From Lachnospiraceae bacterium KH1T2 (GTDB taxonomy: Bacteria; Bacillota; Clostridia; Lachnospirales; Lachnospiraceae): 52,207 bases of DNA. The position numbers and the translations under genes are program-made. The notes beneath the pieces are model-generated. The model saw only the letters and a list, made by a program, of their open reading frames with translations. It was not told the DNA's origin and made no database searches. Below are positions 18,213 through 26,890 of the stretch, one piece after another; the stretch's first letter is position 1, and every line of letters starts with the position of its first letter. The DNA lies in NCBI GenBank assembly GCA_900114405.1, contig FOSY01000020.1, forward strand, positions 1 through 52,207, written 5' to 3'.

Positions 18213-18241
18213 ATTGTACTTAAAGGAATGCACGAAGACAA
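18213..18241 (-). promoter_or_regulatory. Promoter of the DUF5695-like surface protein gene
   Basis: Minus-strand -35 TTGTCT (18241-18236) and -10 TACAAT (18218-18213) are separated by 17 bases. The LacI-type site lies just downstream. Confidence 0.6.
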
Positions 18242-18315
18242 GTTGGAATTTTCAACAATATTAAGCATGTACAATCATGCAAATTTCACTTTTGTTTATC
18301 CAGCCAACACCCTCA

Positions 18316-20466
18316 TCAAATTTTTTCCAATTTAGCCTTAAATGAAACAGATCTATCTGTTGCAAGCTTCTCAAACCGTACCATATAGGCATTTAATTCT
18401 GTATTTATCTCAACTATCTCTCCCTCTCCAAATACCTTGTGACGGACCCGCTGCCCAATTTCCAGCATTTCTTTTATATCTCCGGAATTTTGTTCCTGAT
18501 AACCTATATAGCGCTTTGCCTCTTTAATAAGTTTTTCATCAGGTTTCCGTGTTTCATCCACCAGCTCAGGCTCAATATTCAAAAGGAATCTGGAAGGGTA
18601 ACGCGGCGAGCCGTCGAAATTTCTTCCCATGGCTTCTGTCATAAAAAGCATATCCTGAGCCCTTGTCAATGCAACAAATGCCAGCCTTCTCTCCTCTTCC
18701 ATTCCCTCCTTATTCTTTATCTTTCTCGATGGGAATATACCTTCATTCATTCCACACAGAAAGACTATCGGAAATTCCAATCCCTTTGCTGTATGCACAG
18801 TCATCAGCTTTATCCTGTCTTCTTTATCTTCTACATCCATATTTGTGAATAAAGCTACATGATTCAAGTAGTCTATAAGTGAAGCTTCCTCACCACAGTT
18901 GATCTCATATTCAAAAATGCCCTGCTTCAACTCCGCAAGATTATCAAGTCTTTCCTGATTTCCTTCTGTGCGGAGAGCTTTTTCATAACCGGATTCATTA
19001 AGCACTGATGCAAGAAGATCTGATATTCTATATTTTTCTGCCTCTGCACTGAATTTTTCTATAAGAGTGATAAATTCATCCGCCCCGGTTCCCTTAAAAA
19101 TTGCATTCTCCCTTGATTCCAGCAGTGCTTCATACAATGATATTTTATTTCCTGCCGCATAGTCTTCCAAAAATTTAATTCTCTTCTGCCCTATATTACG
19201 TTTTGGAGAATTTATGACACGTCTCAGCGACATATCATCCTTAAATGCGATCATCCTTAAATATGAAAGTGCATCCTTGATCTCAATTCTGTCAAAAAAA
19301 TGCACTCCACTATATATGTTATATGGGATCTTTTGCTTTAATAATACCTCTTCCAGCGACCTTGTCACATAATGCGCTCTGTAAAGTACCGTTATATCCT
19401 TATATTCTTTACCGCTATCATGTAATTCAGCAATCTTCTTCCCTATCCATTCTGCCTCCTTATCAGGTGTATCCGCATGATGGATCAAAGGCTTTTCACC
19501 GCTTTCACGAACAGCTATAAGATCTTTCTTAATACGGTAATCATTCTTCTCTATTAATGAATTGGCACATGCAAGTATTTCCGGAACAGACCTGTAATTC
19601 TTTGTCATAATGATAGTCTTTGTTTCAGGAAACTCCTTATCAAATTCCATAATGTATTTGACACTTGCGCCTCTCCAGGTGTAAATAGTCTGATCAGGAT
19701 CACCCACGATGAAAAGATTCTTATGATATGCCGCAAGCACTTCCATAAGCCTGTACTGAAGCGAATCGATATCCTGAAATTCGTCGATCATGATGTATTC
19801 AAGCCTTTTCTGCCATTTAAGACGTATATCCTGATTCTCATTAAAAATATATAGTGTAAATTTGATCAAGTCATTGTAGTCCAAAGCAAAATTTTTCTTT
19901 TCCTGATACAGATAGCCGTAAAAAATTATATCCTTTATATCTACAGCCTTCATGTACTTCTCATGGATACTTTCTAATGACATAGCTATCATATCCATGT
20001 AGTAATTCGGCTCAGTAAAAAGCTTACGAATCTCTATCATGTCTCGTGCCATGCTGTACGTCATTTCTCTTAGAGTTATGTTCCTCTCTTCATATATGAC
20101 TTTCAACATGTCATTAATATCTGTATTGTCAAGAACCATGAAACTTTTAGGATACTGGACAGCGTAACTTTCCTCCTGAAGCACCGATACGCAAAAACCA
20201 TGAAAGGTATTTATATAGCCTGTATCATTATCACCGGTAAGATTATGAATACGCTGGCGCATTTCATTCGCAGATTTATTGGTAAATGTCACACAAAGAA
20301 TATGTGATGGCAATATACCTAATTCATTTACAAGATACGCGAACCTGTGCGAAAGAGCTCTGGTTTTACCGCTTCCTGCACCTGCAATCACACGAATATA
20401 CCCTTCTGTCTCAGCAACAGCCTGGCTTTGTTCATCATTCAATTCATAAAAGATTTCATCATCCAT
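18316..20466 (-). CDS. UvrD/PcrA-like superfamily 1 DNA helicase
   Basis: The 716-residue protein shows the helicase motifs in order: Q-motif near NDEQSQAV, Walker A AGAGSGKT (about 28-35), motif Ia VTFTNKSANEMR, Walker B DEFQD, motif III GDPDQTIYTWRGA, motif V TVHTAKGLEFPIVFL and motif VI ALTRAQ. A small tudor-like C-terminal segment (GQRVRHKVFGEGEIVEI) is typical of PcrA-type proteins and binds RNA polymerase in that family. It unwinds DNA 3' to 5' in repair or replication-fork handling. It is last in a run with ImmA/IrrE, MBOAT and SGNH genes, 23 bases after the SGNH gene, with no evident functional link. It is shorter than typical PcrA, so a second UvrD-type paralogue elsewhere is likely. 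Confidence 0.92.
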   Translation of the reverse strand: MDDEIFYELNDEQSQAVAETEGYIRVIAGAGSGKTRALSHRFAYLVNELGILPSHILCVTFTNKSANEMRQRIHNLTGDNDTGYINTFHGFCVSVLQEESYAVQYPKSFMVLDNTDINDMLKVIYEERNITLREMTYSMARDMIEIRKLFTEPNYYMDMIAMSLESIHEKYMKAVDIKDIIFYGYLYQEKKNFALDYNDLIKFTLYIFNENQDIRLKWQKRLEYIMIDEFQDIDSLQYRLMEVLAAYHKNLFIVGDPDQTIYTWRGASVKYIMEFDKEFPETKTIIMTKNYRSVPEILACANSLIEKNDYRIKKDLIAVRESGEKPLIHHADTPDKEAEWIGKKIAELHDSGKEYKDITVLYRAHYVTRSLEEVLLKQKIPYNIYSGVHFFDRIEIKDALSYLRMIAFKDDMSLRRVINSPKRNIGQKRIKFLEDYAAGNKISLYEALLESRENAIFKGTGADEFITLIEKFSAEAEKYRISDLLASVLNESGYEKALRTEGNQERLDNLAELKQGIFEYEINCGEEASLIDYLNHVALFTNMDVEDKEDRIKLMTVHTAKGLEFPIVFLCGMNEGIFPSRKIKNKEGMEEERRLAFVALTRAQDMLFMTEAMGRNFDGSPRYPSRFLLNIEPELVDETRKPDEKLIKEAKRYIGYQEQNSGDIKEMLEIGQRVRHKVFGEGEIVEINTELNAYMVRFEKLATDRSVSFKAKLEKI

Positions 20467-20489
20467 ATATACGTTTTTACCTCGTCAAA

Positions 20490-21992
20490 TTATCTCGACG
20501 CCTTTAATTCACTATCTGACGTATCAAAGCAAACCTTATCTATGACTTTTTCAAAGGTATTGTCATAAACCGTTATATTTATACCTACATCTTCTGTAGA
20601 GCATTTATCATTGTTTATCTCTACTTCTGCATTATATTCCGAATAACTTCCGACCTGACTTGTAACCTTATAAGTCGTCACACCATCAGGAAGAACCCCT
20701 GTTATCATAGCAGGAGCATTAAGACCTGTACTTAACACCTCTTTACGCTCTCTGCCTACAACAGCTGCCGCATATCCCGGATTCTTAATTCTTGCAAATG
20801 AGCAATTAAGACCTATTTTCTTAAAATGAGTTATAAGCTTTGGCGTAACTGCTGCTCCGCTGTTGCCTTTTGCTGCGATAAAAATTGAATATCTGTCATT
20901 ATCAAGCTTTTCAAAGTATTTATATATATCCTCTTCATGATGAAGTTTATAATCTTCTTTATATTCATCATGAAACTTTTCTGTAGAGCTCCACTGCTTA
21001 TCTTCTACAGCGCTTATCTCATATTCATCATGCAGCCTCTTTCCGATGTCATCAGTAAGTTTTCTGGCACCTTCCATATTTGCATGTTCATCTTCATTCA
21101 TGTCCTCAGCAAAGTCAAAGTCTAACGTGCTGTAGGTATTTTTTTCATTATAGTCTATGAAAGGTACTCCTTCAGCATCAGCAAATGCCTGTACTGTCTT
21201 ATGCCTTGCCATATCAAACGATTCTGTCGGTGTTTTGACCAATATGAGAGTAATGTTTTTCTCTCTGCATAATTCAACTATTTTTTTGAGATAGAGCTCC
21301 ATCACCACTGTCATCGGTTTAGCTGTAGCATTTTCTTCCGCACTATACGCTTCAAAGTCCTTACTTCCATCACTTTCAAGCAAAGGACTGTAGCCCTTCA
21401 TCTCATTTCGCTCTTCCATTTTTTTATAATTAAAATCATCTTTTGACAATTCTTCCCATCTTGAATGGAAACGAATATTCGGCATGAAGTAGCTCAAAAT
21501 ATCCTGATTTTTATCTATATCTGTGATATCCTTGATCGCACTCAGCTTGACCATATCATTCTTCATAAAATCGATTGCTTTCCTCGTACATGCTTCTTCA
21601 GAATTCAATGGCTCTTCTGTTTTATAATCAAAAAACAAAAAGCTGTCCAATATCACAGCCTTTGGTGACTGATATTTCAATGCCTCTTTCAGCCAATAAT
21701 ATGAGACAAGCACATTCTGCTCTTCACATGCCAGATTATAGCTTCTGATACCTTCCTCATCGTATAACTCCTGTGTATCAAACGCTGAAGCCGCGTGACT
21801 GCTTCCAAGGAACAAAACATCCACGGTATCCTTTTTCATCTTGTAAAAACCGGTATATGTATTTGTAGTCGCCCAATCATTATCATAAAAAAATTTAGGT
21901 ATCATGATACCCGTAAGTTCTGTAAATATTATTGCCAAAATAATAAGAAAAACTATCGCACTGCATATAAACTTAAAATTCTTACTCTTCAT
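20490..21992 (-). CDS. SGNH-like membrane-anchored acetyltransferase partner (AlgX/DltD-like role)
   Basis: The 500-residue protein has an N-terminal membrane helix (about 8-30) and an extracellular SGNH-type domain. Block I is VLFLGSSHA and a late DEHANMEGARKL fits the catalytic Asp/His block. The C-terminal part (from about residue 330) is less conserved and contains beta-rich segments. It starts three bases after the MBOAT stop codon. In known pairs the MBOAT moves an acyl group across the membrane and the SGNH partner transfers it to a surface polymer. The polymer, such as teichoic acid or exopolysaccharide, cannot be told from sequence. Confidence 0.75.
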   Translation of the reverse strand: MKSKNFKFICSAIVFLIILAIIFTELTGIMIPKFFYDNDWATTNTYTGFYKMKKDTVDVLFLGSSHAASAFDTQELYDEEGIRSYNLACEEQNVLVSYYWLKEALKYQSPKAVILDSFLFFDYKTEEPLNSEEACTRKAIDFMKNDMVKLSAIKDITDIDKNQDILSYFMPNIRFHSRWEELSKDDFNYKKMEERNEMKGYSPLLESDGSKDFEAYSAEENATAKPMTVVMELYLKKIVELCREKNITLILVKTPTESFDMARHKTVQAFADAEGVPFIDYNEKNTYSTLDFDFAEDMNEDEHANMEGARKLTDDIGKRLHDEYEISAVEDKQWSSTEKFHDEYKEDYKLHHEEDIYKYFEKLDNDRYSIFIAAKGNSGAAVTPKLITHFKKIGLNCSFARIKNPGYAAAVVGRERKEVLSTGLNAPAMITGVLPDGVTTYKVTSQVGSYSEYNAEVEINNDKCSTEDVGINITVYDNTFEKVIDKVCFDTSDSELKASR

Positions 21993-21995
21993 ATA

Positions 21996-23423
21996 TCAAA
22001 ACCCGGCATATATAAAATCTTTAGCACTAAAGCCATATCCATACGTTCCAAAAATCAATATCACGACAATGATCGCAATATAAAGCATCCACCTGAGGAT
22101 CAATGGCTGTTTCAAAATTTTATCTCTTATAACATATTTTTCCTGAAGCCTGCTCACTTTGATAAGAACACCTACAGACAGTCCCAAAACACACCATTCT
22201 CTCCACGAAAGTCCAAGCTCCAGCAGCGCATCACTAAAAATAACCCATGGATTAAAACATGTGAACATGGAATATATCATTTTAATTCCAACTTTTAAGC
22301 TTTCAGCACGAAACATCACCCATGCGATCATCACCCAGAAAAATGTTCCTGTCCGTCTAAGCCATCTGTATCCTAAAGTTCCTTTGTTTATCCCTGCCAA
22401 TTTGTACGCTGTATTTCTGAAGCCTTCTGCAGACTCTCCCATTATCTGATACATTCCATGCATAATTCCCCACGCAATATAATTAAGCCCCGCTTCATGC
22501 CATATACCGCTGACGATAAACGTAAGCATTATATTTACATACTTACGAAATCTTCCCTTCCTGTTTCCGCCAAGAGGTATGTATATATAGTCTTTAAGCC
22601 AGCTGCTAAGTGACAGATGCCATCTTCCCCAAAATTCTTTTACCGATAGGGAAAAGTACGGATGCCTAAAATTATCTGCGAGCTTTATACCCATAAGCTC
22701 CGAAACACCCTGAGCGATCGACACGCATGAAGAAAAATCCGTATATAACTGAACACTATACAATGCGGCAGCCACCCATATATACGCCCCTTTATACGTA
22801 TCATATTTTGAGAAAACTTCATCAACTATGATTCCTGCCTTATCAGCTATCATAAGTTTCAGAAAAAATCCCCACACGATCAGCTGCAATCCCTTACTAA
22901 ACTCTTCTGCTTCAAATTTATGCCCCTCAATTAACTGCAAATGGAGCTGCTCGAACCGCGGAATAGGGCCTTGAAGTATCTGTGGGAAAAATGACACAAA
23001 CAAAGCATATTTAAGCACATTTTTCTCAGGAATCACTTTTTCTCTGTATATATCAATATAATATGCTATCATCTGCATCGTAAAAAATGATATTCCTAAA
23101 ATCGTCACGAAATTATGAGGTTTAAGATGAAGATCAGCTACCCAGATATGCTCTATATTCTTGATGAGGAGCACAGGAAACGCTGTTGAAACTATAGCCC
23201 CAGCAAGCAGCAGCCTGCTCTTATATCTGCTTATCAACCCGGAAAAAATATACGAACCTGCTATCATTGCCAAAAACACAGGCAATGCCTTAAAAGCAGC
23301 GATAGCATAAAAACCTATACTTGCTGTCAAAAGTACAATCCATCGTTTATTTATCGGAAACAAATAATATAGTAAAACTGCTGCCACTACAAAACCAATA
23401 AATTCAAATGACACAAAATTCAT
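21996..23423 (-). CDS. MBOAT-family membrane-bound O-acyltransferase (AlgI/DltB-like)
   Basis: This 475-residue polytopic protein carries the MBOAT signatures KEFWGRWHLSLSSWLKDYIYIPLGGN and, about 30 residues later, SGIWHEAGLNYIAWGIMHG, which includes the conserved histidines. The family channels acyl groups to extracellular acceptors. AGGAG lies before the ATG and the gene starts nine bases after the ImmA/IrrE-type gene ends. Together with the following SGNH gene it forms a two-gene acylation module for a cell-surface polymer. There are no dltA/C genes or alginate genes nearby, so D-alanylation is not supported. Confidence 0.88.
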   Translation of the reverse strand: MNFVSFEFIGFVVAAVLLYYLFPINKRWIVLLTASIGFYAIAAFKALPVFLAMIAGSYIFSGLISRYKSRLLLAGAIVSTAFPVLLIKNIEHIWVADLHLKPHNFVTILGISFFTMQMIAYYIDIYREKVIPEKNVLKYALFVSFFPQILQGPIPRFEQLHLQLIEGHKFEAEEFSKGLQLIVWGFFLKLMIADKAGIIVDEVFSKYDTYKGAYIWVAAALYSVQLYTDFSSCVSIAQGVSELMGIKLADNFRHPYFSLSVKEFWGRWHLSLSSWLKDYIYIPLGGNRKGRFRKYVNIMLTFIVSGIWHEAGLNYIAWGIMHGMYQIMGESAEGFRNTAYKLAGINKGTLGYRWLRRTGTFFWVMIAWVMFRAESLKVGIKMIYSMFTCFNPWVIFSDALLELGLSWREWCVLGLSVGVLIKVSRLQEKYVIRDKILKQPLILRWMLYIAIIVVILIFGTYGYGFSAKDFIYAGF

Positions 23424-23432
23424 TTTTAACTC

Positions 23433-24224
23433 CTAAACAACAATAACGCCATTATTTACCCTTTTTGCCTGAGGCGGAACAATTTTTAATTCTTTCATCC
23501 TGTAAAATGCAGCCACTTCAGATACCCTAAATACATCCATAAGCGTGATGTTTAACTCATTATAGTACTCAATCTCAGAGCTATATCCTTCTCTCACCAT
23601 AGCAGCTACTTTTCTCACCAGACTATTTGGCATCAACACAGCTGACGCAAACGCATTTGCCTGCCACTCAAGCCAATCATAGTCTGACTGCAGCTTTTTC
23701 CTGTCACGTATCTCAAATCTGCTCTCTGCATCCATGAGAAATCTCTGCCTGCTTCCTTCCGCATAACGTTTCATATTTTCCTCTGTCATACAGAATTTTC
23801 TGTGCATAAGTGCATGACCTATCTCATGAGCAAGTGTAAATCTGAAAATATGCTCACACTCTGCCTTATACAGACCCCTATCAATCAGGATCGTATTCGG
23901 TTTTACTGTGATCATTTCATCTTTCTGTCGTGCCTCATCTACTACGGCAATATTCCCTCCTTTAAAAACCGCAGCTCCAAGTAGAGTTCCATTACTCGAA
24001 AGATATTGACCGGTATAATGCCACCCATCAAGTGACTTTAGTAGTTTTCTCAAGTCAGTCGCATCTATCTGGCTTCTGAAATTTTCCGGACACACAGCCC
24101 TTACTATACGCTCTGCCGCATCGTCTATCATCCATGATGCCAGTAACGGCACACCATTTTTCGTATATTCAATTTTTATGATCTTATCCACATTACAGAA
24201 CATGTTTTCGATTATATCATACAT
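23433..24224 (-). CDS. ImmA/IrrE-family zinc metallopeptidase without a DNA-binding domain
   Basis: Counting from ATG 24224 (AGGTGG five bases upstream; an ATG at 24278 has no ribosome site), the protein has 263 residues. The zinc motif HEIGH is at 133-137 and the third ligand is probably Glu186 in LEWQANAFA, both characteristic of ImmA/IrrE-type (COG2856) peptidases. Family members cleave repressors such as ImmR or DdrO in mobile elements or stress responses. Here no XRE repressor is adjacent, so the substrate is unknown. It is the first gene of the run leading into the MBOAT/SGNH module and is divergent from the M50-type protease gene. Confidence 0.85.
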   Translation of the reverse strand: MYDIIENMFCNVDKIIKIEYTKNGVPLLASWMIDDAAERIVRAVCPENFRSQIDATDLRKLLKSLDGWHYTGQYLSSNGTLLGAAVFKGGNIAVVDEARQKDEMITVKPNTILIDRGLYKAECEHIFRFTLAHEIGHALMHRKFCMTEENMKRYAEGSRQRFLMDAESRFEIRDRKKLQSDYDWLEWQANAFASAVLMPNSLVRKVAAMVREGYSSEIEYYNELNITLMDVFRVSEVAAFYRMKELKIVPPQAKRVNNGVIVV

Positions 24225-24362
24225 GACACCACCTGAAAACTTAAAAACATCATAATTTATAGTAAAAGGCTGATTCATCTGACGTTTTATAAAAGCTTAA
24301 ATGCTGATGAAAAATACACAATTACGTGTTAAGCTATTTATAAAAAACGCAAAGGAACAGCT

Positions 24363-24959
24363 ATGCTATATCAAACATCAGAAAAAATAATTACATCTTT
24401 TAATCTGCCAAACAATATTTTCTTAGAAGCACTTATCAGCACATTATTGATACTTATTGCAGTGCTTGCTGTAGGTTGGTTTATACGCCTTGTTTCAGAG
24501 TTTACCACTTCAATACTCGCTTCTTTCATCGGTCCTAAGCCAGCCTTCATCTTTCGCAATTACATTACATATATCGGCACTATTCACCACGAATTCGCAC
24601 ATGCGATCGTAGCTGTCATAACCGGAGGAAAAGTCACAAAGATAAATCTTTTTCCTAAAGGTCAAACCCTCGGAAGTGTAGAATTTCTCACTAGGGGTCC
24701 TCACATCCTCAAAGGCATTCAGCTTTCGCTGACAGCTATAGCACCTATCCTCTGCGGAGGACTCACGCTTCGCCTGATGCAGCTGCTGGTACTTCCAAAC
24801 TGTACAGAAGTATGGCATCACGTTCTGTATTGTTATGTTGCAATAAGCATTTTCTTTCATATGACTTTAAGTGGGAAAGATATGGAAAACTTTTGGAAAG
24901 GCTCTATCCCGACTCTCCTTATTGTCTATGTTGTAAATCTCATACTGCTAATGTTTTAA
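24363..24959 (+). CDS. M50-family membrane metallopeptidase (M50B-like)
   Basis: The 198-residue protein has four or five hydrophobic helices and the motif HEFAH (76-80) within a helix, with HAIVAVITGG following, as in the M50B-like peptidases. The second zinc-binding region is less clear; SLTAIAPILCGG is the probable equivalent. Small M50 proteases act inside the membrane on membrane-tethered regulators. AAAGGAACAG precedes the ATG. It is divergent from another metallopeptidase gene, the ImmA/IrrE-type, with a 138-base gap. No substrate protein is adjacent. Confidence 0.8.
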   Translation: MLYQTSEKIITSFNLPNNIFLEALISTLLILIAVLAVGWFIRLVSEFTTSILASFIGPKPAFIFRNYITYIGTIHHEFAHAIVAVITGGKVTKINLFPKGQTLGSVEFLTRGPHILKGIQLSLTAIAPILCGGLTLRLMQLLVLPNCTEVWHHVLYCYVAISIFFHMTLSGKDMENFWKGSIPTLLIVYVVNLILLMF

Positions 24960-24972
24960 CTCAGTCAGAGAG

Positions 24973-25009
24973 ATTCCCCACCTCTAACCGTTGGCGCAGG
25001 TGGGGGATA
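24973..25009. other. GC-rich stem-loop of unknown role
   Basis: An 8-bp stem CCCCACCT/AGGTGGGG encloses a 14-base loop about 15 bases after the M50 stop codon. There is no U tract on either side, so it is not a standard intrinsic terminator. Such hairpins occur at ends of IS200/IS605 elements, but no transposase is nearby. Confidence 0.4.
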
Positions 25010-25108
25010 TGACAAATTATAACAAGCTCCGACTAAGTTAAAACGCCCCGCGAGAATGCGGTCTGTTCTTATAAAAAACAAATTTTTTTAATTTTTTTCA
25101 AAAAAAGC

Positions 25109-25137
25109 TTGCATTTTTTGTACAAAGCGAGTATTAT
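25109..25137 (+). promoter_or_regulatory. Promoter of the tandem tRNA-Lys genes
   Basis: A -35 box TTGCAT (25109-25114) and -10 box TATTAT (25132-25137) are 17 bases apart. The first tRNA begins 45 bases later. Confidence 0.7.
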
Positions 25138-25181
25138 TATCTTCGTTGCGCGGCAAGCGTAACAAAAAAGATCAAGGACAT

Positions 25182-25254
25182 GCGCTTCTAGCTCAGTTGG
25201 TAGAGCACCTGACTCTTAATCAGGGTGTCCAGGGTTCGAGTCCCTGGAGGCGCA
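25182..25254 (+). tRNA. tRNA-Lys (CUU)
   Basis: A 73-base cloverleaf with acceptor GCGCTTC/GAGGCGC, discriminator A, D stem GCTC, anticodon CTT at 25215-25217 in loop CTCTTAA, and T arm CAGGG-TTCGAGT-CCCTG. CCA is not encoded. Confidence 0.95.
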
Positions 25255-25277
25255 CTTTTCAATCAAATATCACTTAT

Positions 25278-25350
25278 GCGCTTCTAGCTCAGCTGGTAGA
25301 GCACCTGACTCTTAATCAGGGTGTCCAGGGTTCGAGTCCCTGGAGGCGCA
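25278..25350 (+). tRNA. tRNA-Lys (CUU), second tandem copy
   Basis: It is identical to the first copy except for one D-loop base (AGCTGG instead of AGTTGG). The anticodon is at 25311-25313. It follows the first copy by 23 bases and shares its promoter. Confidence 0.95.
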
Positions 25351-25358
25351 CTTATAAA

Positions 25359-25388
25359 GCTGCAAAGTCATTTGCAGTTTTTTTTATT
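25359..25388 (+). terminator. Terminator of the tRNA-Lys transcript
   Basis: Stem CTGCAAA/TTTGCAG with a short loop, followed by eight T residues. Confidence 0.85.
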
Positions 25389-25403
25389 TCAGATAATTCA
25401 AAA

Positions 25404-25446
25404 AGCAGGATATCGAATTTACACTTTCGACATCCTGCTAATTTTT
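25404..25446 (-). terminator. Bidirectional terminator after the MEMO-AMMECR1 gene
   Basis: Stem AGCAGGAT/ATCCTGCT (25404-25411 with 25432-25439). The minus strand continues TTTTTGAA and the plus strand AATTTTTT. It lies between the convergent tRNA and MEMO-AMMECR1 transcripts. Confidence 0.75.
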
Positions 25447-25452
25447 TCCACT

Positions 25453-26841
25453 TTAATAATGCCTTATAACTTCAAATCTTTGAATCATAATATCGTCATC
25501 TTCATCCGGTATCCCGGCTTTCTGCTTCGCAATACCTATCTGCCTCTCAACCGTTTCGACGCCTTCAAGATCAGGAAGTAATATTCCTCGCCTGTGCCCC
25601 TTAGAAACTATAACACCATATTTTTTTGCATCCAATTCTTCCATAGAAGAAACAACTTCCGGATCTCCTAAAACATCAACCGAATATTCCAACATCGGAA
25701 GTTCATCTCTTCTGATTTCTGGAAAACGCGGATCTCTAGTTGCTGCACTTATAGCATTATGAATAACTTCCTCAGCCACACAGTCCATTGTAGGTGCTAT
25801 AGTTCCTATGCACCCTCTAAGTTCACCTTTAATATGCAGCGAAACAAACGCTCCAGCCTTATCAGCATACATCACTTCAGGAAGGTCTCTAGGCGTTGCT
25901 ATTATCTGCCTGCGGCTGATATACGTCTCCACCGTTTGCCGCGCCAATGAGACGAATTCATCCTCACGTTCCTTTCGCTCTTTAATTTCCCTTATTTCTT
26001 TTTCATAAAACTTTTCAAGAAAGTTTCTCTCAGGGTCACATCCCGTCACCCTGAATGTACATATCCCATAGCCCACACCAGTCTCGCACTGGTGCGAGAG
26101 CATCTGAGCTTCAAGCGCAAAAGAATCCAGCGCACCTGCCATTATCACAAATGATCTATGACCGCATTCTCCAACTTTATTAAGGAATACACTGTTAAAT
26201 TCCAGCAGTTCTCCAAACGAAGCTGTCTTCATTACATTCATGATTTTTTCATCATATACAACTCCATCAGGCTCAAATCCATAAGGTCCATCTTCCTTTA
26301 ATTTATGCGACAGATCACCGCTTGCAACTATTACCACTCTTCTTCCAAGTTCTTCCGCCGCCTGCTTAATAAGCATTCCAAAGTTATATTGTTCATCTAA
26401 CGGCATTCCGGATATCCCTGTCCTGACAAGCTTAAAATCCTTATATTCTTTCATTATAAAATAAAGCGGCACAAGCGTACCATGATCCAGCGAAGGATCT
26501 TGTTCTCCCACATATCCCGCTGTTATTCCATTTTTTATGGATAGCTCACAAAGTCGCTTTGATAATTCACAATCATATTCTCTGGATATCTCTACTTCCG
26601 AAGCACCAAAATTTCCAAAATCACCTCTTGCTGCCTTTCCCGGAGAAATGTGCAGATAATCTCCATACATCACACTATGCGGCGACATTATGACAATCGT
26701 TTCAGGAGCAAGCTCCGCTACGAATTTTGCAGCTTTTTTATACGCTTCTGCAGTTGCTCTGATCACATCTTCTCTGCCATTTCCCACCTCCGGAATTATG
26801 AGCGGCGGGTGAGGAACCATTATTCCACCTACTACCGGCAT
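25453..26841 (-). CDS. MEMO/AMMECR1 fusion (AmmeMemoRadiSam proteins B and A)
   Basis: The 462-residue protein joins two domains. Residues 1 to about 275 form a MEMO/LigB-like extradiol-dioxygenase fold with MVPHPPLI, a PHS motif and SGDLSHKL. Residues about 290-462 form an AMMECR1 domain with the signature LRGCIGT, and TRDPRFP and LEYSVDVL. In many bacteria these two proteins and a radical SAM enzyme form the AmmeMemoRadiSam system of unknown reaction. The radical SAM partner is not in the window. AGGAGG six bases before the ATG is a strong ribosome site. It appears to be a single-gene transcript. Confidence 0.9.
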   Translation of the reverse strand: MPVVGGIMVPHPPLIIPEVGNGREDVIRATAEAYKKAAKFVAELAPETIVIMSPHSVMYGDYLHISPGKAARGDFGNFGASEVEISREYDCELSKRLCELSIKNGITAGYVGEQDPSLDHGTLVPLYFIMKEYKDFKLVRTGISGMPLDEQYNFGMLIKQAAEELGRRVVIVASGDLSHKLKEDGPYGFEPDGVVYDEKIMNVMKTASFGELLEFNSVFLNKVGECGHRSFVIMAGALDSFALEAQMLSHQCETGVGYGICTFRVTGCDPERNFLEKFYEKEIREIKERKEREDEFVSLARQTVETYISRRQIIATPRDLPEVMYADKAGAFVSLHIKGELRGCIGTIAPTMDCVAEEVIHNAISAATRDPRFPEIRRDELPMLEYSVDVLGDPEVVSSMEELDAKKYGVIVSKGHRRGILLPDLEGVETVERQIGIAKQKAGIPDEDDDIMIQRFEVIRHY

Positions 26842-26890
26842 ATTCCACCTCCTGCGTGAAACTTTACTCTCGTAGATTGTATCGGCTTAT

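Noticed and set aside
25146..25469. A plus-strand frame of 107 codons with a duplicated internal peptide
   Set aside because: It is the translation of the two tandem tRNA-Lys genes, which explains the repeat.
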